Source: Candidatus Hydrogenedentota bacterium (GTDB lineage: Bacteria > Hydrogenedentota > Hydrogenedentia > Hydrogenedentales > JAEUWI01). From it: 11,198 nucleotides of DNA. The position numbers were made by a program, and so were the translations under genes. Each line of letters opens with the position of its first letter. Positions within the stretch are counted from its first letter, which is position 1. The notes beneath the pieces were generated by a model. It ran no database searches and was not told where the DNA came from. It saw only the letters and a program-made list of their open reading frames with translations. The stretch covers positions 1 to 11,198 of the forward strand of contig JAUIKJ010000058.1 of NCBI GenBank assembly GCA_030430835.1. Reading direction: 5' to 3'. Positions 5,903 to 11,198 of the stretch are shown one piece after another.

Positions 5903-6919
5903 TTACTTCGGCGCGAGTTCATCAAACGAATCCAGCAACTCATCGCCGTTACACGGCGCAGTGCCGACCTTGCCGACCACAACGCCGGCGGCGTGGTTCG
6001 AAATCACGGCGGCTTCGTCCGGTGAGGCGCCCGCGAGCAAGGCGAGCATAAACGAAGCAATCACGGTGTCGCCCGCGCCGGACACGTCGTAGACTTCCCG
6101 CGCGCGGGTCGGGATATGGTGGGGCGCGTCCTGTTCGCGGAACAATGCCATACCGCCGCTGCCCAGGGTAATCAGCAGGTTCTCGACGCCCCATTGGCGG
6201 TTGAGCGTATCCGCGACTTCGGCCAGGGCCGTGTCCTCCGTGATGGGGAACACGGGATCGCGGTGGTAGTGCCCGGCGAGCGCGAAGGCTTCCAGCCGGT
6301 TTGGCGTCATGAGCGTAAGGCCCTTGGCCGTGAAGCGGTTTGCGGGATGCGGATCCATCGCCACGGGCACGCTGTGCGCATGCGCCATTTCCAGGACCTG
6401 GGTCAGCAGCGCCGGGCCGAATACGCCCTTCGCGTAGTCCTCGAGGATCAGGGCGTCGATCGCACCGCCGGTGATCGCGTCGGTAATGGCATGGACCAAC
6501 AGGGCGGCCGCGTCGCCCGCGAGCGGGTGCGTCTCTTCGGTGTCCACGCGCACCACCTGCTGCGTACCCGCGATGATGCGCGTCTTTTCCGTGGTCTTGC
6601 GTCCGGCATCCACCGTGACACCACCCGCATCGATCCCGCTTTCTTCGAGGAGCGCGGCAAGTTCCTCGCCCGCTGCATCGGCACCGACCACGCCGAAGGC
6701 CAGCGCCTGCGCGCCGAGCGTCGTCAGGTTGAGCAACACGTTCGCCGCGCCGCCGGGCCGCGCGGTGGTGCGTTTCACGGCGACCACCGGGATCGGCGCC
6801 TCCTGCGAGATGCGCCGCGCCTCGCCCCAGACATAGCGGTCGAGCATGAGATCGCCAAGCACGCCTACGCGCTTGGTGGACCAGGTTTGAGAGAGCTGTT
6901 CGGCTTGCGTACGTTGCAT
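5903..6919 (-). CDS. hldA: D-glycero-beta-D-manno-heptose-7-phosphate kinase (PfkB/ribokinase family)
   Basis: 338 residues. Expected to phosphorylate heptose 7-phosphate at C1 with ATP in the cytosol, giving the bisphosphate used by the neighbouring GmhB. RfaE/HldE kinase-domain features are in order: GVLGDLMLDRYVWGEARRIS (19-38), APIPVV (41-46), GGAANVLLNLTTLGA (56-70), TTEKTRII (109-116), RVDTEE (124-129), ILEDYAKGVF (158-167), DPHPAN (189-194), TPNRLEA (205-211), TLGSGGMALF (251-260), and the PfkB signature DVSGAGDT (278-285) with catalytic Asp284. There is no C-terminal nucleotidyltransferase domain, so this is the single-domain form (HldA, not fused HldE) and an HldC-type adenylyltransferase must be elsewhere. 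The ATG at 6919 fits the family's N-terminus; the Shine-Dalgarno is weak (AGGA at 6932-6935, somewhat far). It lies 187 bases after metH with a repeat in between. Confidence 0.95.
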   Translation of the reverse strand: MQRTQAEQLSQTWSTKRVGVLGDLMLDRYVWGEARRISQEAPIPVVAVKRTTARPGGAANVLLNLTTLGAQALAFGVVGADAAGEELAALLEESGIDAGGVTVDAGRKTTEKTRIIAGTQQVVRVDTEETHPLAGDAAALLVHAITDAITGGAIDALILEDYAKGVFGPALLTQVLEMAHAHSVPVAMDPHPANRFTAKGLTLMTPNRLEAFALAGHYHRDPVFPITEDTALAEVADTLNRQWGVENLLITLGSGGMALFREQDAPHHIPTRAREVYDVSGAGDTVIASFMLALLAGASPDEAAVISNHAAGVVVGKVGTAPCNGDELLDSFDELAPK

Positions 6920-7020
6920 GGGCCCTACGATTCCTGTTGCGCTATCTCGTTGTGTGCTTTTCGATCCGCAAGAAGGTCTTGCGCAAGAGCTTCACTCATG
7001 GGCCTAGAGTCTTGGCGTCA

Positions 7021-7053
7021 ACATCCCCCTAAATCCGCCTTCGAAGGGGGACT
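7021..7053 (+). repeat. Third copy of the TTCGAA-core intergenic repeat
   Basis: ACATCCCCCT at the left and CCTTCGAAGGGGGACT at the right match the ends of the inverted pair at 3593-3713, with the plus orientation of the 3672 copy. It sits in the 187-base gap between metH and hldA. The following bases (7054-7063, TTGAGGGCGG) complement TCCGCCTTC only partly, leaving an imperfect outer stem. Being between co-directional genes, it would be part of any metH-hldA transcript. Confidence 0.7.
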
Positions 7054-7106
7054 TTGAGGGCGGCATTGGGGCTAAGGCATCGGCTGAAGAAATAGCAATC
7101 ATCGGT

Positions 7107-10100
7107 TCAGGTATACCGCGCGTCAGGGTGGTAGCTGACGACGGCGGCGGTGGTTCCGGTGGGGCTGAATTCGCTGGCGTCGGTGAGTTTCACACCGAGG
7201 AGCGTCCCGGCGTCAAGCACGTTGAAGATTGTTTCGTTGCCCTTGATCTCGCGCATGCCGGGGTAACCCGGGGACCAGCGTTGGCCGGTCTTGGCGCCGA
7301 TCCCCAGCAGACTGCGCTGCTCGCGGTGCAGATAGTCGGCGAGATCCTCCGCCACACGATCGCTCAGGCCCTGCAGATAGAGGTTGTCTTCCGATTCGCC
7401 GGCGGCGCGGAGCTGCGCAAGCACCTCGTCGATCTGCGGACCGCTCGTGGTCAGTTGCAGGCCAACCGCGCCCACGGTGCCGCTGTCCTTGGGTGGGAAG
7501 TACTGGGCGGCATTCACAATGTCTTTCTTCTCCGCGCCGATCACGGTGGTGAAGGCCAGGCGGCAAATCTCCCGCGAGGGCTCCTCGGGGTCATAGACGA
7601 TCACCGCGTCGCCCTCGGATTGTGCAGGGTAGATACCGAAGACGCCCTGCGGCTGCACCCAGCCCGCCTGGTCCGCCTTCTCGATCCAGGTGTCGAACAG
7701 GGCGTTCAGTTCATCCTGTGTGTGGCCAGACTTGGCCTGCGACTTCTCGCCGCCGAAGCGCCAGTTCAGGGAGAAGAGCGTCTTCTTGTCAATGTGCTGT
7801 GCGAAGTCCTTCAGCGAATAGGCCACGCGTTTCTGACCGAATCGCGGCGTCTCCGGCAATACGTAGCCGTTCGCCGAAACCTCACGCCGGGGCAGGGTCT
7901 TCAGGAGTTGCGCATCTTCCGCGGCACGTTGCTCGGCGTTGGCCAGTTTCCGTTGCAGTTTCTGACGGTTTCCCGCGAGGTAGTCCGAGAGGTCATCGTC
8001 GGAGCGCAGCATGTTCATCACGTTCACGCCGTCCATCGCCGTGCGGCAATAGAAGACGTCGGCGCGCATGCTCTCAGCGTCGCCTTCGCTGGGACCCATG
8101 GCAACGTAGGCGGCGTGCCGATCGGACACGGGCGCGCCACCGATGAGCACGGGGATCTTCAGACCCTGTTCGTGCATCATCTTGGAGACCGTGATCATGT
8201 GATTCGAGGTCTGCACCAGCAGCGCGGACATGCCGATGGCATGCGCGTTGTGTTCCTTCGCGGCGTCGATGTAGTCCTGCAGGGGCGTCATGGTGCCCAA
8301 ATCAATCACGCGATAGCCGTAGTTCTCCAGCAGTGTACGGGCAAGATCCTTGCCGATGGAATGCACGTCCTGATACACGGTACCGATGACCACGGTGCCC
8401 TTGTACTCGATCGCGCCGTGCAGATCGATGCCCGCTTCGTTGCGCATGTACTGTTCGAGGAAACCCATCGCCTGCCGCATCACGTCGGCGGATTTCAGCA
8501 GGTGCGGCAGGGACACTTCGCCGCGGCCGAAACCGTCGCCCAGTTCCTGCATCGCGCCCATGAGGTGTACGTTAATAAAGTCCAGTGGCTGGTGTACCTT
8601 TACCGCTTCCGCCACTTGGAGGACGATCTTGTCAATGTACTCGTAGGTGTGTCCGTTGAGGTTGAACTCGCCCGGGGACCGTTCCTTGAAGCCGTCCTTA
8701 ATCTTTGTGCAGATCGCCTCTTCCAGTGGCAGATCGTCGTAGCTGGTACGACGCTCGACCTTCACGCCTTTCTTCTCTTCGGCAATGACCTCGAGTTCGG
8801 CAAAGGCTTCCATGTCGCGCTGGAGCACGGCGCGCTTGCCGAGTTCGTAGTGTGCGGGTTCCAGATCACCAACGAAGACGTAGTGATTCGGGTTAATGAT
8901 GGCCGAGTCAAGTCCGCTCTTGCGCGCCTCGTCGAGGAAGACGGACGTGAGCACGGTGCGCATGTAGGGTTTTTTTGCGAGACCATTGGTCAGGTTGCCT
9001 ACGCCGATGGTCGTATTGACCGTGGGGTATTTTTCCTTCACCAGCGCGATCGCCTCGAGCGATTCCGTGGCGAAGTTCATGCCCTCGATCGACTCGGATC
9101 CAAGCGGGAAGCAATTCACGTCGATAAAGACCCGGTCCGGGGTGACACCGTAGTGCGCCTGCGCGTGATCGAGGATCTGCGAGGCGAGGTCGAGCTTTTC
9201 TTCCTTCGTCGCGCCGGGCCCCTTCGGTCCGGTGCACAGCCCGACATAGAGCGGACTGTGCGCGTTGGTTGCCTCGAGCACGGCATCCACCTTGAGCACG
9301 CCGGGCGAGGCTTCTTCCATCGAGATCGAGTTGATGATGGGGCGGCCGGGATACTGCTTGATCGCTTCCTCCAGCGCATCCACCTGGAAGGAATCGAGGC
9401 ACATGGCCCCGCTGAAGTCGGTGGTCTGCACGTGCACGACTTCCTTCAGGACTTCGACCGTGTTGACGACGTTCGAATCCATGCAGACATCGATGACCTG
9501 ACAGCCGAGATCGTTGACCTGCTCGTGGACCACTTCTTCCAGGGCGTCGTGATTGATGCCTGTACTGTTTTCCACGGCCTCGCGCACCTTGGCGGACCCG
9601 CGCACGTTAAGACGTTCACCGAAGCGAATGAGGGTCTTCGAGGAGTCGAGCAGGACCGCTTCCTGCGGCCCGGATACGTAAAGCCCCTTCTCGATCTTCC
9701 GGTGTACCGGCTTGATGCCGCGCACGGCGTTGGCCACGCAGTGGATATGTTCCGGCGTGGTGCCACAACAACCGCCGACGACGTTGACGCCGTAGTGCTC
9801 CGCGAAGCGGCGCTGATACTCGCCAAACTCTTCCGGCGGAAACTTGAAGACGGTCTTGCCGTCGATGGACACGGGAAGGCCGGCGTTCGGAATGATTGAA
9901 ATCGGGAGCGGTGAGAAACGCGCAATCTTCTCGACCGTCTTCTCCATGAGGTCGGGGCCGATCGAACAATTGATGCCGAAGACATCAATACCAATTCCCT
10001 GAAGCGTCACGAGCGCGGCGTGGATGTCGGTGTTGAAGATCTGCATTTTGCCGAACTGATCAACGGTCACCTGCGCCATGATCGGCAGGCGCACGCCCTT

Positions 10101-10730
10101 GTCCTTCATGGCCTTGATGCCGCCGAAGATGGCGGCCTTCAACTCGAGGATGTCCTGCTGCGTCTCGTAGAGCAGCACATCGGCGCCACCGTCAACGAGC
10201 CCCGTCACCTGATGATAAAAGTTGTCCTCGATCGCTTCGAAGGTCGACACCTGCAGGTCGGCCTTGGTGCTGGAGAGCACCCGGTTCGACGGGCCGATGG
10301 AGCCCGCGACGAAGAGGGGGCGGCCATCGTAGCCCGGCTCCGCCTTGTATTCCTCGCGCGCTTCGCAGCCCAACTCCGCGCCACGGCGTGCGAAGTAGTA
10401 CGCGAGCTCCTCGTGGCTGAGGTTCGCAAAGTCGATGTCATAGGGAATCGGCGCGAAGCCGCTCAGGTCAATCTTCGTGAAGTCATATTCCGACAGGCGA
10501 AAGGGCGTCGCACCGAAGGTATTCGTTTCCACCGCATGCGCCCCCGCACGGTAGAACTGTTTGTGGATCTCCTTCATCGCCTCGGGCTTCGAGAAGGACA
10601 ACAGGTCCGAGAGCATCTTGTAGTCCGAACCGCCAAAGTCCGCGTCGCTCAGTTCCAGCGACTGGATCATCGTGCCGGTCGCGCCATCGAGGACGAGTAT
10701 CTGTTCTTTCAGTAGGTCGAGAAACTGCAT
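7107..10730 (-). CDS. metH: Cobalamin-dependent methionine synthase, full length
   Basis: 1207 residues, close to the usual 1180-1260. It transfers the methyl group of 5-methyltetrahydrofolate to homocysteine through methylcobalamin in the cytosol. All four modules are present. The homocysteine barrel (about 1-340) starts with LDGATGTMIQ and has zinc ligands Cys255 (INCSIGP), Cys321 and Cys322 (GGCCGTTPEH). The pterin barrel (about 365-630) has FGERLNVRGS (370-379) and IGVGNLTNGL (575-584). The cobalamin module (about 650-910) has the MGAMQELGDGFGRGEVSLPH cap (724-743), YQDVHSIGKDL (786-796) with axial His790 in DxHxxG, SALLVQTSNHM (835-845) and GGAPVSD (864-870). The reactivation domain (about 960-1207) has the AdoMet-binding RWSPGYPGMRE (1151-1161). 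Residues about 82-112 look like an insertion relative to the E. coli enzyme as I remember it. The ATG at 10730 is the natural start, but its Shine-Dalgarno is weak. No cobalamin or SAM riboswitch was recognised upstream, where only 128 bases separate it from the P450 gene. Confidence 0.98.
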   Translation of the reverse strand: MQFLDLLKEQILVLDGATGTMIQSLELSDADFGGSDYKMLSDLLSFSKPEAMKEIHKQFYRAGAHAVETNTFGATPFRLSEYDFTKIDLSGFAPIPYDIDFANLSHEELAYYFARRGAELGCEAREEYKAEPGYDGRPLFVAGSIGPSNRVLSSTKADLQVSTFEAIEDNFYHQVTGLVDGGADVLLYETQQDILELKAAIFGGIKAMKDKGVRLPIMAQVTVDQFGKMQIFNTDIHAALVTLQGIGIDVFGINCSIGPDLMEKTVEKIARFSPLPISIIPNAGLPVSIDGKTVFKFPPEEFGEYQRRFAEHYGVNVVGGCCGTTPEHIHCVANAVRGIKPVHRKIEKGLYVSGPQEAVLLDSSKTLIRFGERLNVRGSAKVREAVENSTGINHDALEEVVHEQVNDLGCQVIDVCMDSNVVNTVEVLKEVVHVQTTDFSGAMCLDSFQVDALEEAIKQYPGRPIINSISMEEASPGVLKVDAVLEATNAHSPLYVGLCTGPKGPGATKEEKLDLASQILDHAQAHYGVTPDRVFIDVNCFPLGSESIEGMNFATESLEAIALVKEKYPTVNTTIGVGNLTNGLAKKPYMRTVLTSVFLDEARKSGLDSAIINPNHYVFVGDLEPAHYELGKRAVLQRDMEAFAELEVIAEEKKGVKVERRTSYDDLPLEEAICTKIKDGFKERSPGEFNLNGHTYEYIDKIVLQVAEAVKVHQPLDFINVHLMGAMQELGDGFGRGEVSLPHLLKSADVMRQAMGFLEQYMRNEAGIDLHGAIEYKGTVVIGTVYQDVHSIGKDLARTLLENYGYRVIDLGTMTPLQDYIDAAKEHNAHAIGMSALLVQTSNHMITVSKMMHEQGLKIPVLIGGAPVSDRHAAYVAMGPSEGDAESMRADVFYCRTAMDGVNVMNMLRSDDDLSDYLAGNRQKLQRKLANAEQRAAEDAQLLKTLPRREVSANGYVLPETPRFGQKRVAYSLKDFAQHIDKKTLFSLNWRFGGEKSQAKSGHTQDELNALFDTWIEKADQAGWVQPQGVFGIYPAQSEGDAVIVYDPEEPSREICRLAFTTVIGAEKKDIVNAAQYFPPKDSGTVGAVGLQLTTSGPQIDEVLAQLRAAGESEDNLYLQGLSDRVAEDLADYLHREQRSLLGIGAKTGQRWSPGYPGMREIKGNETIFNVLDAGTLLGVKLTDASEFSPTGTTAAVVSYHPDARYT

Positions 10731-10858
10731 GTAATTGATTCCATTGCCCTTGGGTGTGCCCGGGTATTCACGCGAGGATGCGTACTGGACCGGGAATGAT
10801 AGCAGGAAAAACGGCCATAGTTCCCCAATAGCGGTGGATCAGCCGGTCCCGAGCAAAA

Positions 10859-11198
10859 TCACGCCGTGTCCGGTCGCCGTTCCAGGGTCATCGGCATGCC
10901 GCCCTTGGGGCGCAGGGTGATGTGCGGGTCGAGCACAATCTCATGACCCGGCTTGAGGCGCGGCTGCCAGTGCCGGGCCAGGGTGGCGAGCACGAGCACG
11001 CCTTCCATCCACGCGAAGCCTTCGCCGATGCACAGCCGCCGCCCGCCGCCGAAGGGGCAGTAGGCGAACTTGTGCCGGCCTTCGCTGCGCTCGGGCAGCC
11101 ATCGGTCCGGGTCGAAACGCGTGGGATCGGGAAAATGGCGCGGGTCGCGGTGCGTCACGTGGATGCTCAGCATGACCTGCGAGCCCTTCGGCACGGGG
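10859..11198 (-). CDS. Cytochrome P450, C-terminal part (5' end beyond window)
   Basis: The last 113 or so codons are visible; the frame is open to the right edge, so the gene starts outside. It shows the P450 meander motif DPTRFDPDRWLPER (23-36, counted from the GTG codon at 11194), followed by the heme-binding signature FGGGRRLCIGEGFAWMEG (48-65). Cys55 is the axial heme thiolate, in FxxGxRxCxG. It ends with the usual short beta region (LKPGHEIVLDPHITLRPKGG). P450s are heme mono-oxygenases needing a ferredoxin or reductase partner, and none is in view. No C-terminal reductase fusion exists, since the TGA is at 10859-10861. Membership (CYP family) and substrate cannot be told from this fragment. 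It precedes metH by 128 bases in the same direction, with no clear terminator between; the pair need not be functionally related. Confidence 0.95.
   Translation of the reverse strand, partial: PVPKGSQVMLSIHVTHRDPRHFPDPTRFDPDRWLPERSEGRHKFAYCPFGGGRRLCIGEGFAWMEGVLVLATLARHWQPRLKPGHEIVLDPHITLRPKGGMPMTLERRPDTA

Noticed and set aside
5572..5982. A 136-codon minus-strand frame across the hldA-gmhB gap
   Set aside because: It reads the palindromic repeat (FNPNGVVYVSPGLPTKGR) and the tail of hldA in a wrong frame; such peptides are typical of translated repeats.
7128..9899. A 923-codon open frame on the plus strand, opposite metH
   Set aside because: It is a shadow of the high-GC metH gene: His/Arg/Val-rich translation with no recognisable motif, while the minus strand encodes a complete MetH.
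10731..10858. Possible cobalamin or SAM riboswitch upstream of metH
   Set aside because: Only 128 bases, with no recognisable B12 box or SAM core. One 7-bp inverted repeat (10787-10793 with 10843-10849) is too weak and widely spaced to call.

Overview
The window looks like ordinary chromosomal DNA of a high-GC, Gram-negative bacterium. The outer-membrane inference comes from two genes for the ADP-heptose branch of LPS core synthesis (a GmhB-type phosphatase and a HldA-type kinase) and a periplasmic peptide-binding protein with a Sec signal peptide. The phylum cannot be assigned from the sequence. The mix of a cobalamin-dependent MetH, split heptose enzymes and several families of palindromic intergenic repeats reminds me of PVC/FCB-type or Hydrogenedentes-like environmental genomes, but that is only an impression.

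Layout. 1-1631 (minus) is a nearly complete oligopeptide-type ABC transporter solute-binding protein running off the left edge. Divergent from it, 1759-2618 (plus) is a degenerate ATP-grasp-like gene that reads through only if one G is restored in a G-run near 1952-1956. 2700-3458 (plus) is a complete classical SDR oxidoreductase. Then comes a gene-free stretch of 495 bases (3459-3953) with a strong 15-bp hairpin, a large inverted pair of TTCGAA-core repeats, and two copies of another palindromic repeat with tandem copies of its arm between them. This stretch separates the SDR gene from convergent minus-strand genes.

The rest of the window is a run of minus-strand genes, listed in transcription order from the right edge: a cytochrome P450 C-terminus (10859-11198), full-length metH (10730-7107), hldA-type heptose kinase (6919-5903), gmhB-type heptose bisphosphate phosphatase (5575-5084), and asd (4958-3954) with a plausible promoter of its own. 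A further TTCGAA-core repeat lies between metH and hldA. A three-hairpin palindromic element lies between hldA and gmhB and reaches to within about 20 bases of the gmhB start.

How the genes fit together. HldA and GmhB are consecutive kinase and phosphatase steps toward ADP-heptose. MetH and Asd both serve methionine supply: Asd makes aspartate semialdehyde, the precursor of homoserine, threonine, methionine and lysine/diaminopimelate, and MetH methylates homocysteine. The P450, SDR and peptide-binding protein have no visible link to each other. I see no defence system, phage, integrase, CRISPR array, RNA gene or secondary-metabolite cluster. The most unusual content is the dense intergenic repeats and the frameshifted ATP-grasp-like gene.
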